A DNA stretch of 38,704 bases from positions 1-38,704 of the forward strand of contig CAVGBO010000004.1 in the NCBI GenBank assembly GCA_963627465.1. Reading direction: 5' to 3'. Both the position numbers and the translations under genes were made by a program. This DNA comes from CAKUFA01 sp963627465. Lineage in GTDB: Bacteria > Bacillota > Clostridia > Christensenellales > Aristaeellaceae. Position 1 is the first letter of the stretch, and the number at the start of each line of letters is the position of its first letter. The notes under the pieces were generated by a model. The model was not told the DNA's origin. It was given only the letters and a program-made list of their open reading frames with translations, and searched no databases. This document shows, in pieces, positions 1 through 7,793 of this stretch.

Positions 1-1
1 A

Positions 2-577
2 TACGTGAACATGATTGCCGGGGAAAGTGAGCGGCTGAGCCATATGTCTCAAACCTTGCTGCGGCTGACCAGTCTGGAAGAGCAAATGATGCCTGCCACC
101 GTCACCACCTTCCGCTTGGACGAACAGCTGCGGGAAGTGCTTGTGCAGCTGGCTCCTGCCTGGGAAAATCGGAAAATCGATTGGCAGCTGGAGCTGTCTC
201 CTGTGACCATTGCCTCGGATGAAGAACTGCTGCGCCAGGTGTGGGTGAACTTGATCCAGAATGCGGTGAAGTTCTCCGACGAAGGCGGCATTATCGAAAT
301 TCATGTGTATGCGGCAGGGGATGCGGTGGTGGAAGTCATCGACCACGGCATTGGCATGGATGAAGCCACCATGGCACGGATTTATGATCGCTTCTATCAG
401 GCGGATACATCCCGCTCCCGGGAAGGGGTGGGGCTGGGACTCTGCTTGGTGAAGCGCATTGTGGATATATTGGGCGGCACCATCCGCGTACATTCAAAGC
501 CGGGGGAGGGCAGTACCTTCCGGGTGCGCCTGCCCATGGAGCATACAGGAGAGGAGAAGCCTCACTATGGCCAGTGA
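2..577 (+). CDS. Sensor histidine kinase, C-terminal part (5' end outside window)
   Basis: This is the catalytic end of a membrane-type two-component sensor kinase; the gene starts before the window and is read in frame from base 2. The first residues match the end of the second helix of a HisKA dimerisation domain (ESERLSHMSQTLLRLTSLEE). The ATP-binding domain follows with an N box (NLIQNAVKFSDEG), G1 box (DHGIGM), F box (RFYQAD) and G2 box (GVGLGL), so the kinase should be active. The phospho-accepting His, sensor domain and membrane spans would lie upstream, and a response regulator gene probably lies there too. The 3' end overlaps the alarmone synthetase gene by 11 bases, so the two are probably translated in a coupled way. 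The internal GTG at 5 is not a credible start. The family is clear; the signal sensed cannot be told. Confidence 0.93.
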   Translation, partial: YVNMIAGESERLSHMSQTLLRLTSLEEQMMPATVTTFRLDEQLREVLVQLAPAWENRKIDWQLELSPVTIASDEELLRQVWVNLIQNAVKFSDEGGIIEIHVYAAGDAVVEVIDHGIGMDEATMARIYDRFYQADTSRSREGVGLGLCLVKRIVDILGGTIRVHSKPGEGSTFRVRLPMEHTGEEKPHYGQ

Positions 578-1292
578 TCCCAGAACAGACCGGGTAGCTC
601 AGTTAACGGAACAATTTCAGGAAATCGTGGAGCATTATTTCTCCATTCAGTGCCGGTATCAGTCTGCCATTCGGGAAGTGCAGACGAAGCTGGAAATTCT
701 GGATGATGAATTTCAGTCCAAGCACAGCCGCAATCCCATTCACCACATGCAGTCCCGCATGAAGAGCCTGCCTTCCATTACGGAAAAGCTCCGCAGAAAG
801 GGAATTCCCCTGACCATCGAGGCGGCAACCCAGCAGCTGACGGACATTGCAGGTATTCGGGTTATCTGCTCCTACATTGACGATATTTACACCATTGCAG
901 ATCTGCTGGTTAAGCAGGACGATGTTCGGGTGGTGAAGTGGCGGGACTATATCAAGCAGCCCAAACCTAACGGCTACCGCAGTCTGCACATTGTGATTGA
1001 GATTCCTGTGTTCCTGCAGGAGGGAAAAATCTTCGTGCCGGTGGAGGTGCAGATTCGCACCATTGCCATGGACTTCTGGGCCACCTTGGAGCATCATCTG
1101 CGCTATAAGGGTATTACTGACATTCCTACGGATATTTCTGATGAATTGCAGCGTACGGCGGAGGATATCTGCCGCCTGGACGAACGGATGCTGAATATTC
1201 GTAATCGGGTGGATGCGTTGGAAGCCTCCGGGAATGCATCCAAGGCGGAAGAAAAAGCTGCGGAAGAGGAACACACCACCACACCTGCCTAA
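567..1292 (+). CDS. Small alarmone synthetase (RelQ/YjbM-type GTP pyrophosphokinase)
   Basis: A single-domain RelA/SpoT-type synthetase of about 241 residues, expected to make (p)ppGpp from ATP and GTP/GDP in the cytoplasm. Family hallmarks seen are the segment from AGIRVICSYIDDIY, the G-loop-like DYIKQPKPNGYRSLH, and VPVEVQIRTIAMDFWATLEH, which carries the catalytic Glu and Gln of the synthetase fold. There is no HD hydrolase and no TGS/ACT region, which separates it from long RSH proteins. The last 30 residues are an acidic, Ala/Glu/Thr-rich tail, making it longer than the roughly 210 residues usual for RelQ. The start ATG at 567 follows a GAGGAG site inside the upstream kinase gene, and the two reading frames overlap by 11 bases. 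No promoter is visible between them, so expression probably follows the two-component operon. Confidence 0.9.
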   Translation: MASDPRTDRVAQLTEQFQEIVEHYFSIQCRYQSAIREVQTKLEILDDEFQSKHSRNPIHHMQSRMKSLPSITEKLRRKGIPLTIEAATQQLTDIAGIRVICSYIDDIYTIADLLVKQDDVRVVKWRDYIKQPKPNGYRSLHIVIEIPVFLQEGKIFVPVEVQIRTIAMDFWATLEHHLRYKGITDIPTDISDELQRTAEDICRLDERMLNIRNRVDALEASGNASKAEEKAAEEEHTTTPA

Positions 1293-1351
1293 AAATGAGA
1301 GCCTCTTTCCGAAAAAACAGAAAAAGAGCAGAAGGAAAGCATGATAACCGG

Positions 1352-1380
1352 TTGACCCGGCGGAGAAAACTGACTATAAT
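1352..1380 (+). promoter_or_regulatory. Sigma-A-type promoter for glyA
   Basis: TTGACC (1352-1357) and a perfect TATAAT (1375-1380) are separated by 17 bases, giving a start about 30 bases before the glyA start codon. No terminator is visible between the alarmone synthetase stop and this promoter. Confidence 0.85.
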
Positions 1381-1416
1381 GCTGTCCATTATCCATCAGG
1401 AAAGGGGCGGGTTTTC

Positions 1417-2652
1417 ATGGAACTGGAAATCATTCGGGAGACGGATCCTGCGGTAGCAGAAGCCATTGCACAGGAACTGGAACGGCAGCGTACACACATC
1501 GAGCTGATTGCATCGGAGAATTTCGTGTCTTCTGCGGTGATGGCAGCCATGGGTACGCCGCTGACCAATAAGTACGCTGAAGGTTACCCGGGACACCGCT
1601 ACTACGGCGGATGTGAATACGTGGATGTGGTGGAAAATCTGGCACGGGACCGTGCTTGCCAGCTCTTTGGGGCAGAGCATGCCAATGTGCAGCCCCATTC
1701 CGGTGCCCAGGCCAATATGGCGGTCTACTTTGCCATGCTTCAGCCGGGAGACACGGTCATGGGCATGAACCTGTCCCATGGCGGACATTTGACCCATGGC
1801 AGCCCGGTGAATATCAGCGGCAAGTACTTCCATTTTGTCCCCTATGGGGTGGATATGGAAACGGAAAGGCTGAACTATGATACCGTCCGCCAGACGGCCT
1901 TGGAGTGCAAGCCCAAACTGATTGTGGCCGGAGCCTCTGCCTATCCTCGGGTGATTGATTTTGCCAAGCTGCGGGAAATCGCCGATGAAGTGGGTGCTCT
2001 GCTCATGGTGGACATGGCGCACATTGCCGGGCTTGTAGCGGCTGGACTCCATCCCAATCCCGTGCCCTATGCCGATTTTGTGACCACCACCACCCACAAG
2101 ACCTTGCGGGGTCCCCGCGGCGGCATGATTCTCTGCAAGGAAGCCTATGCCAAGGCCATCGACAAGGCCATTTTTCCCGGCACTCAGGGCGGTCCTTTGG
2201 AGCACATTATCGCCGCCAAGGCAGTATGCTTCGGCGAGGCACTAAAGCCGGAATTCAAGACCTATCAGGAGCAGATTATCCGCAATGCCAAGGCACTGGA
2301 AAATGCCTTCCGTGAAGAAGGTATCCGCATGGTATCCGGCGGCACGGACAATCATCTCCTGCTGCTGGACTTTACCGGCAAGGAAGTCACCGGCAAGCAG
2401 CTGGAAGGCTGGCTGGAGGAAGCCAACATTACCGTGAACAAGAACACTGTGCCCAACGAAACCAGAAGCCCCTTTGTCACCAGCGGCATCCGTGTGGGCA
2501 CCCCGGCAGTAACCACTCGCGGCCTGAAGGAAGAACAGATGACCATGATTGCCCGCTGGATTGCCCGGATCGTACGGGAAGGCGAAGCCGCCTGCCCCGA
2601 GGTGAAGCAGGAAGTGGAGGCACTCATGCGGAACTACCCCCTGTATGCATAA
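1417..2652 (+). CDS. glyA: Serine hydroxymethyltransferase
   Basis: A PLP enzyme that interconverts serine plus tetrahydrofolate with glycine plus 5,10-methylene-tetrahydrofolate, the main source of one-carbon units. The 411-residue length is standard for the bacterial family. Seen are the N-terminal IELIASENF, the YAEGYPGHRYYGGC loop, the HSGAQANMAV segment and the PLP-lysine motif VTTTTHKTLRGPRGG with Lys228. The ATG at 1417 follows an AGGAAAGGGGCGG purine stretch. It has its own strong promoter at 1352-1380 and its own terminator at 2674-2709, so it is a one-gene unit. No glycine or SAM riboswitch is visible in the short leader. Confidence 0.98.
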   Translation: MELEIIRETDPAVAEAIAQELERQRTHIELIASENFVSSAVMAAMGTPLTNKYAEGYPGHRYYGGCEYVDVVENLARDRACQLFGAEHANVQPHSGAQANMAVYFAMLQPGDTVMGMNLSHGGHLTHGSPVNISGKYFHFVPYGVDMETERLNYDTVRQTALECKPKLIVAGASAYPRVIDFAKLREIADEVGALLMVDMAHIAGLVAAGLHPNPVPYADFVTTTTHKTLRGPRGGMILCKEAYAKAIDKAIFPGTQGGPLEHIIAAKAVCFGEALKPEFKTYQEQIIRNAKALENAFREEGIRMVSGGTDNHLLLLDFTGKEVTGKQLEGWLEEANITVNKNTVPNETRSPFVTSGIRVGTPAVTTRGLKEEQMTMIARWIARIVREGEAACPEVKQEVEALMRNYPLYA

Positions 2653-2673
2653 GGCGGTTAACGGAAACTTTTC

Positions 2674-2709
2674 AGCATCATCCTCGCTTAGCAGGGTGAT
2701 GCTTTTTTT
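2674..2709 (+). terminator. Rho-independent terminator after glyA
   Basis: AGCATCATCC (2674-2683) pairs with GGGTGATGCT (2694-2703) over 10 bp with one G-U pair, followed by a seven-T run. Confidence 0.92.
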
Positions 2710-2735
2710 CGAGGACAACCGAGCTTTTTGTTCCG

Positions 2736-2764
2736 TTGTACTTTTTCATGGCCTGTGTTATACT
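2736..2764 (+). promoter_or_regulatory. Extended -10 promoter for the 2801 gene
   Basis: TTGTAC (2736-2741), a 17-base spacer and TATACT (2759-2764). A TGT immediately precedes the -10 (2756-2758), which is the extended -10 element. Confidence 0.8.
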
Positions 2765-2800
2765 CGTTTCGGTTGAACATGCAAAGGAGCAATGAACACG

Positions 2801-3496
2801 ATGAAAACCCCCGTGAATAAAACCACCCTTCGCCAGCACTGGGAGTACAGCTGGTGGAAGTATTTCCTCTTGATTGTGCTGTCACTGGTGGTGTGGAACC
2901 TGGTCTACACCGTTACGGCGTATCGTCCACCGGCCGATAAGAAGGTGGACTTCTATGTATCCAGCGCCATGGCTGATCAGGACGGTTTGAATACTTATCT
3001 GGAAAATATCCGCACCACCGAAATGTCGGATATGGAGCAAATGACCTCGGTGATCCTGACCAATGATGCCTATTACGGCACCATGCAGCTGGCCACCTAC
3101 ATTGCTGCAGGGGAGGGCGATGTGTACATGCTGGACGGGGATACGTTCCAGCAATATGCCACCTCCGGTGCCATGCTGCCATTGGAAGGGTATCAGGATC
3201 TGGTTGACCAGGCGGAGACTGCGGGCATCAGCGTGGATAAAGGCTGGCGGACGGAAAGCGACAGCGGCGAGCGTCACCTGTACGGCATTCCGGCTTCCAT
3301 GCTGACTGGCTTTGAAACCTATGGCATTGACCCGGACAATATGTATCTGTGCGTCATGTGCAACTGCGGCAATGACGACATGGCGGTGAAGCTGATGCAG
3401 TACATGATTCGGGATATGCTGCCTACGGAAGAAACCGCAACTCCTACGGATTTGGCAACCCCGTCGGACGTGGCCACATCAACCGACGCAAAGTGA
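2801..3496 (+). CDS. Membrane-anchored protein resembling a solute-binding protein fragment
   Basis: A 231-residue protein with one N-terminal membrane segment (about residues 18-38, after a basic and aromatic cytoplasmic start) and the rest outside the cell. The stretch DVYMLDGDTFQQYATSGAMLP resembles the hinge-region wording of type-1 extracellular solute-binding proteins, but the protein is about half the family length and has no lipobox. It may be a remnant or a specialised lobe. The C-terminus is a short Thr/Pro/Asp repeat (ATPTDL, ATPSDV, ATSTDA). ATG 2801 is preferred because the AGGAG at 2785-2789 lies 11 bases before it; the in-frame ATG at 2792 is only 2 bases from that site. The Dabb-domain gene follows 14 bases downstream. 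Function is unknown. Confidence 0.75.
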   Translation: MKTPVNKTTLRQHWEYSWWKYFLLIVLSLVVWNLVYTVTAYRPPADKKVDFYVSSAMADQDGLNTYLENIRTTEMSDMEQMTSVILTNDAYYGTMQLATYIAAGEGDVYMLDGDTFQQYATSGAMLPLEGYQDLVDQAETAGISVDKGWRTESDSGERHLYGIPASMLTGFETYGIDPDNMYLCVMCNCGNDDMAVKLMQYMIRDMLPTEETATPTDLATPSDVATSTDAK

Positions 3497-3510
3497 AAGG
3501 ATGAAACTTG

Positions 3511-3795
3511 ATGCTGCACCATATTCTTGTGAAGTATACGGACGATGTAACGGACAAGCAGGCACTCATTCCGGAGATTGAGCAGCTGTTTGCGCCCCTG
3601 ACTGAGGTGGAGGGAATCCATGGCGTGAAGGTGTGTCCCAATGTGGTGGATCGACCCAATCGCTATGATGTAATGATCGTCATCGATCTGGAGCCGGAAG
3701 CATTGGTCGCTTACGACCAAAGTGAACCGCATCACCGTTGGAAGGAAGAATACGGCCATCTCATGGCGAAAAAGGCGATTTTCGACTGCGACTGA
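3511..3795 (+). CDS. Dabb-family (stress-responsive A/B barrel) protein
   Basis: A 94-residue cytoplasmic protein matching the dimeric alpha-beta barrel (Dabb) family: LHHILVKYTDDV at the start, a central VEGIHGVKV, a strand YDVMIVIDLE and the closing HHRWKEEYGHLM helix. Family members form small homodimeric barrels. Some bind or process hydrophobic or aromatic ligands, but most bacterial copies have no assigned function and none can be assigned here. ATG 3511 follows AAAGGA (3496-3501) at nine bases; an out-of-frame ATG at 3501 lies inside that site. It shares the transcript of the upstream membrane protein and ends at a terminator. Confidence 0.85.
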   Translation: MLHHILVKYTDDVTDKQALIPEIEQLFAPLTEVEGIHGVKVCPNVVDRPNRYDVMIVIDLEPEALVAYDQSEPHHRWKEEYGHLMAKKAIFDCD

Positions 3796-3804
3796 CTTTC
3801 ATGC

Positions 3805-3838
3805 ACCCATGCGGCAACATTCGCTGCGTGGGTTTTTC
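3805..3838 (+). terminator. Rho-independent terminator after the Dabb gene
   Basis: ACCCATGCGGC (3805-3815) pairs with GCTGCGTGGGT (3823-3833) with two G-U pairs, followed by a run of five T. Confidence 0.88.
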
Positions 3839-3889
3839 TGTTTGTGCGCAAATGGGTGCCATGCCCTGTGTTCATCGATGCTGAAACAG

Positions 3890-3918
3890 TTGCAGGGCAA
3901 GGCAAAACATGGTATAAT
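3890..3918 (+). promoter_or_regulatory. Extended -10 promoter for the glycosidase-like gene
   Basis: TTGCAG (3890-3895), a 17-base spacer and a perfect TATAAT (3913-3918) preceded by TGG (3910-3912). It probably drives the pair of genes at 3952 and 4853. Confidence 0.85.
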
Positions 3919-3951
3919 AAAATGAGTTTATCGAAGGGAGCTTGTTTGCTG

Positions 3952-4851
3952 ATGAAACGTTCGCTTGTGTGCGGCATTGTCTGCGGACTGATGCTTTGCT
4001 GCCTTGCTTTTTTGATTGCTTCCCCTGCGCTGGCAGAGGTTACACCCCTTGATTTGGATCAAACCGTGCCCGGCAATCCCGCCAAGGAAGACGGATGGCT
4101 GTCGGATGAGGAGTATCAGGATGAATCCATCCATGTAACCGTGGAGCACAGCAATGTGGGCAAGGTAAAGACCTCCATTGTGCGTGTGAAGATTGCTGAT
4201 GCCAGCCAGATTCGCACGGCCATGAGCAAGGATAACTACGACGACAAGACTTATGTGAAGGCCACTGCCATGGCCAAGCATGTGAATGCCATTGCAGCAG
4301 TGAACGGGGACTTCTTCAAGTACTTCTACAAGATTGGCTATGTGGTTCGTCAGGGCGTGTTCTATCGGGATGCTCTGAACGGAGAACGGGATGTGCTGAT
4401 CATTGACGACAAGGGTGATTTCCACGCTGTGCGGAACGCTACCAGCGAGTCCATGGCAGATTATCTTGCCAATACCTTCCCCCAGGATCGCACGGTGATC
4501 AATACCTTCACCCTGGGTCCTGTGCTGGTGGAAAATGGTGAGGTGCAGGAGATTACCACCCGTGAATTCCAGTATCGGTATAAGATGCAGCGTGTCTGCA
4601 TTGCGCAGATCGGGGAACTGGAATATGCGATTGTGGAATGCGATGGCAAGGCGGACGCCACCTCCGGCATGACCATGGCCAACTTTGCCGAGTATGTGCA
4701 GAGCTTGTTCCCGGATTGCATCCTGGCTTACAATCTGGACGGCGGCGGATCCACCAACGTGATTGTGAACAACGTGCGCATTCATAAGAACACGGATGCC
4801 CGCAACATCAGCGATATCCTGTACTTTGCATCTGCCGCTTCGGAGGATTGA
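3952..4851 (+). CDS. Exported phosphodiester glycosidase (NAGPA-domain) family protein
   Basis: A 299-residue secreted protein. Residues 1-29 form a signal peptide ending in ALA, cleaved before EV by signal peptidase I; the Cys residues in the core are not in a lipobox. The mature part matches the phosphodiester glycosidase family named after human NAGPA: NGDFF at 118-122 and the DGGGS motif at 263-267 (DGGGSTNVIVNN), which carries active-site acids. Family members cleave GlcNAc-phosphodiesters or act on cell-wall glycopolymers such as teichoic acids; the substrate here is not known. ATG 3952 follows AAGGGAG at 11 bases. The upstream in-frame ATG at 3922 lies only four bases after the -10 box and cannot be the start. 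The next gene begins one base after the stop. Confidence 0.88.
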   Translation: MKRSLVCGIVCGLMLCCLAFLIASPALAEVTPLDLDQTVPGNPAKEDGWLSDEEYQDESIHVTVEHSNVGKVKTSIVRVKIADASQIRTAMSKDNYDDKTYVKATAMAKHVNAIAAVNGDFFKYFYKIGYVVRQGVFYRDALNGERDVLIIDDKGDFHAVRNATSESMADYLANTFPQDRTVINTFTLGPVLVENGEVQEITTREFQYRYKMQRVCIAQIGELEYAIVECDGKADATSGMTMANFAEYVQSLFPDCILAYNLDGGGSTNVIVNNVRIHKNTDARNISDILYFASAASED

Positions 4852-4852
4852 C

Positions 4853-5845
4853 ATGGAGCCCATCCAATTAGGCACTTTCACTCTTTATCCCTACGGCTTG
4901 GCAGTGGCACTGGCAGCAGCTCTGGGGCTGATGATGATGCACTGCATCGGAAAAAAATCCGGACTGAAGCAAGGCACGGTAAGCGTGTTTGCCGTGCTGG
5001 CTGTACCCTTGGGAACGGTTTTTGCGCACATTCTGTATTCCTTGATTCGCTTTGACTGGCTGATGGAGAAGGGCTTCCTGCACATGTTCCGCCTGACGGA
5101 CGGCGGCTACGTGCTTTACGGCACGGTGCTGGGATGCTTCTTGGCGGCACTGTTGACCGCTAAGCTTTGCAAAGAGAATCTGGGCAGCTTGCTGGATGCG
5201 GCTGCGGCTCCGGCAGCCCTGACCATTGCCCTGTGCCGCCTGGCAGAAGGTTTGGTGGGGCAGGGATACGGTCGGTATCTGGCGGACTGGTTTGACGGCG
5301 AATCCGGCATGAGCCTGTTTGCATTGGAGGATACCTCCTTCTTGGAGCACTTCCCCTTTGCTGTGCAGGACATGTATGAAGAATGGTGTTGGGCAGTCTT
5401 TGTGCTGGAGGCACTCTTCGCACTGATTATTATGATTGCTCTGCTGAAGACGAACCATCGCCGGAGGGGCAGCAAGGCGGCACTGCTGATGCTGCTGTAT
5501 GCCGCCAGTCAGGCACTGTGCGAGGGCCTTCGGGAAGATGCGGTACTCCGCTGGGGTTTTGTGCGGGTGAACCAAATCCTAAGCGCCTTGGTGGTGGCTG
5601 GCGTGCTTGTGTGGTGCTGGCTTCGTATGCCGAAAAAACAGCGGAGCGCAAAGAAAATTATTTTGGCCTGGTGCGGCACCCTGTGCGGTATGCTGTTGGT
5701 GATTGCCATGGAGTTTGCTGTGGAAAAGAAGATTGTCTTCCTGGAATGGCTGCCCATGGATGTGTGCTACCTGATCACTGCCTTGGCTGGCGTGCTGATG
5801 GTGGTATCCATTCTGCCTCTGTGGCGGAAGCAGGATAAAGCGTAA
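4853..5845 (+). CDS. Divergent Lgt-like (prolipoprotein diacylglyceryl transferase family) membrane protein
   Basis: A 330-residue polytopic protein with about seven to nine membrane spans. The order of elements follows Lgt: an early YGLAVALAAALG helix, GGYVLYGTVLG (84-94) at the place of the HGG segment, CRLAEGLVGQGYGRY (128-142) at the place of the GRxGNFxNxExxG signature, and LRED...VNQILS near the last helices. By eye, Arg129, Gly140 and the late Arg are kept. The His of the HGG segment is Tyr89, the signature Asn is Glu132 and the signature Glu is Gln137. In E. coli Lgt these positions are important for activity, so this may be a paralogue with a changed or lost reaction. The start follows a GGAGG site and the gene is fused in transcription with the glycosidase-like gene. 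Family placement is fairly sure; enzyme activity is doubtful. Confidence 0.72.
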   Translation: MEPIQLGTFTLYPYGLAVALAAALGLMMMHCIGKKSGLKQGTVSVFAVLAVPLGTVFAHILYSLIRFDWLMEKGFLHMFRLTDGGYVLYGTVLGCFLAALLTAKLCKENLGSLLDAAAAPAALTIALCRLAEGLVGQGYGRYLADWFDGESGMSLFALEDTSFLEHFPFAVQDMYEEWCWAVFVLEALFALIIMIALLKTNHRRRGSKAALLMLLYAASQALCEGLREDAVLRWGFVRVNQILSALVVAGVLVWCWLRMPKKQRSAKKIILAWCGTLCGMLLVIAMEFAVEKKIVFLEWLPMDVCYLITALAGVLMVVSILPLWRKQDKA

Positions 5846-5901
5846 CGATTGATCCCGGCGATTGCGGTTTTCCGTGATCCACGAGAGGAGTTAAGACCCC
5901 T

Positions 5902-7170
5902 ATGCCCAAGAAAGAACGAATGCTGATCACGGGTGGCAATGCGCTGGAGGGCGAGGTGCGGGTCAGCGGCGGCAAGAATACGGCAGTGGCCGTGATACCG
6001 GCTGCTCTGCTGGCAGATGAACCCTGTACCATTGAAAACCTGCCGGATATCGAGGATGTCCATGCGCTGGTGGATATTCTCCGCTCCCTCGGCGCAAAGG
6101 TAACCTATGTGCCCGATGAGTTTATGACCATTGATCCCCGCCCGGCCGAAAGCCATAAGGTGGGCTTTCAACAGGCTCGGCGGCTGCGTGCCAGCTATTA
6201 CCTGCTGGGCGCATTGCTGGGACGGTGCGGACGGGCCATGGTGGCTGCTCCCGGCGGCTGCGAAATCGGTTCCCGACCCATTGACCAGCACCTGAAGGGA
6301 TTTCAGGCACTGGGTGCCGAGGCGGAAGAACGGGGCGGCATGATCATTGTGGAGGCGGATGAGCTTCGGGGCAGTGACGTGTTCTTTGACATGGTGACCG
6401 TGGGCGGCACCATCAATGTGATGCTGGCGGCAGCGAAGGCCAAGGGTACTACCGTGATTTACAACGCCGCCAAAGAGCCTCACATCGTGGACTTGGCCAA
6501 TTTCCTGAACAGCATGGGTGCCAAAGTTAAGGGTGCAGGTACGGATGTGATCCGCATTCGTGGTCAGCAGTACTTGCACGGTGCCAACTATGCGGTCATT
6601 CCTGATCAGATTGAAACCGGTACCCTGATGATCGCCGCTGCCGCAACCCGGGGCGATGTGATCATTCGGGGCTGTATTCCCACCCATATGGAAGCACTGA
6701 CGGCTAAACTATTGGAAATGGGCATTAAGGTATCCGACAGCGACGATGCCATTCGTGTCCGCACCTTGGGTGCACACCGGGCCGTGAATATCAAAACTCA
6801 GGTGTATCCCGGCTTCCCTACGGATCTGCAGCAGCCCATGAGTGCTCTGCTGACCACGGCACGGGGAACAAGCGTTATTACGGAAACGATCTTCGAGCAG
6901 CGGTTCAAGCACCTGGACGAAATTCGCCGCATGGGGGCAAGAATCCGTGTGGTGGATCGGGTGGCCATGATCGAGGGCGTGCCCCAGCTCTACGGCGCAC
7001 CGGTGACCACCACGGATCTTCGTGCCGGTGCTGCACTGATTGTAGCCGGGCTGATGGCACGGGGTGTTACGGAAATTTATGAGCCGGAGTATATCGACCG
7101 GGGATATGAACATATTGAAGAGAAGCTTCGCTCCCTGGGGGCGGAGATCCGCCGGGAGACCATTGAATAA
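5902..7170 (+). CDS. murA: UDP-N-acetylglucosamine 1-carboxyvinyltransferase
   Basis: The first committed enzyme of peptidoglycan synthesis, transferring enolpyruvyl from PEP to UDP-GlcNAc in the cytoplasm. The 422-residue length fits the family. Seen are the substrate loop GGKNTAV (Lys25), the reactive-loop motif PGGCEIGSRPIDQH with catalytic Cys120 (target of fosfomycin in this family), the FPTDLQQP segment, and the C-terminal YIDRGYEHIEEKLRSLGA. All active-site parts are intact. ATG 5902 lies 11 bases after AGAGGAG (5884-5890). It follows the Lgt-like gene by 56 bases without a terminator and precedes the J-domain gene by 31 bases, so all are probably on one transcript. Many Clostridia carry two MurA paralogues; which one this is cannot be told. 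Confidence 0.96.
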   Translation: MPKKERMLITGGNALEGEVRVSGGKNTAVAVIPAALLADEPCTIENLPDIEDVHALVDILRSLGAKVTYVPDEFMTIDPRPAESHKVGFQQARRLRASYYLLGALLGRCGRAMVAAPGGCEIGSRPIDQHLKGFQALGAEAEERGGMIIVEADELRGSDVFFDMVTVGGTINVMLAAAKAKGTTVIYNAAKEPHIVDLANFLNSMGAKVKGAGTDVIRIRGQQYLHGANYAVIPDQIETGTLMIAAAATRGDVIIRGCIPTHMEALTAKLLEMGIKVSDSDDAIRVRTLGAHRAVNIKTQVYPGFPTDLQQPMSALLTTARGTSVITETIFEQRFKHLDEIRRMGARIRVVDRVAMIEGVPQLYGAPVTTTDLRAGAALIVAGLMARGVTEIYEPEYIDRGYEHIEEKLRSLGAEIRRETIE

Positions 7171-7201
7171 TCCATTCCTCATCGGTGGGAGGTGAGCGGT
7201 A

Positions 7202-7714
7202 GTGAATGATCCCTTTCAGACCTTGGGACTGAAGCCGACGGCAACCGTGGATGAAATCCGTGCCGCTTATCATGCTTTGGTGAAGCTATGCCACCCGGAT
7301 CGTTTTCAGGAGCCGGAGGCGCAGAAGACAGCACAGGATAAGATGATCCGGCTGAACCTGGCTTACGAGGAGGCACTCAAGCTGGCCATCCCTCGGAAGG
7401 CAGTCACGTACACCAAGTCCCTGCCGAAGGAAGAAGCCAAGCACCTGGCACAGAAAATGCTGGGGCAGCAAAATCCGGAAAGCGCCCTGCGGTATCTCCT
7501 TCGTGCCGAAAGCCGGGACGGGGAATGGTACTATATGCAGGGGAATGTGTTGATGCTGCTCAGGCAGTATGAAACAGCCCACGAGTCCTTCCGGGAAGCA
7601 GTGAAGCGGGAGCCTAACAATATTGAGTACCGCCGGGGTGCACTGGATGCGGCGGTGGCGCTGCGCAAGAGTAAAACATTGCTCGGCAAAATCAAGCATG
7701 TTCTCAAGCGGTGA
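7202..7714 (+). CDS. Small J-domain protein with TPR-like tail
   Basis: A 170-residue cytoplasmic protein. Residues 1-65 form a J domain with the HPD motif at 31-33 that stimulates DnaK-type Hsp70 ATPase. There is no Gly/Phe linker and no zinc-finger region, so it is not DnaJ itself. The second half (about 75-155) reads as two TPR-like helix pairs (SALRYLLRAESRDGEWYYM, then YETAHESFREAVKREPNNIE), suggesting an adaptor that brings a client to Hsp70. The C-terminus is basic. GTG 7202 is chosen because GGGAGGTGA (7187-7195) is a near-perfect ribosome site six bases away. It lies between murA and polA and ends in a hairpin terminator. Confidence 0.88.
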   Translation: MNDPFQTLGLKPTATVDEIRAAYHALVKLCHPDRFQEPEAQKTAQDKMIRLNLAYEEALKLAIPRKAVTYTKSLPKEEAKHLAQKMLGQQNPESALRYLLRAESRDGEWYYMQGNVLMLLRQYETAHESFREAVKREPNNIEYRRGALDAAVALRKSKTLLGKIKHVLKR

Positions 7715-7720
7715 AACAAA

Positions 7721-7766
7721 CCGGGAGACGCACGGAATGTGCCGTGCATACCCCGGCTTTTCCTTT
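7721..7766 (+). terminator. Two-part hairpin with T-rich tail between the J-domain gene and polA
   Basis: An inner stem GCACGG (7730-7735)/CCGTGC (7742-7747 region) sits inside an outer CCGGG (7721-7725)/CCCGG (7752-7756), followed by CTTTTCCTTT. It probably ends part of the upstream transcript; no clear promoter follows, so some read-through into polA is likely. Confidence 0.65.
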
Positions 7767-7793
7767 ATTCCGAAGCATAGGAGGATTCCTGCC

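Noticed and set aside
1293..1351. Terminator after the alarmone synthetase gene.
   Set aside because: Only a weak CTCTTT/AAAGAG pairing with a long loop and no T run is present.
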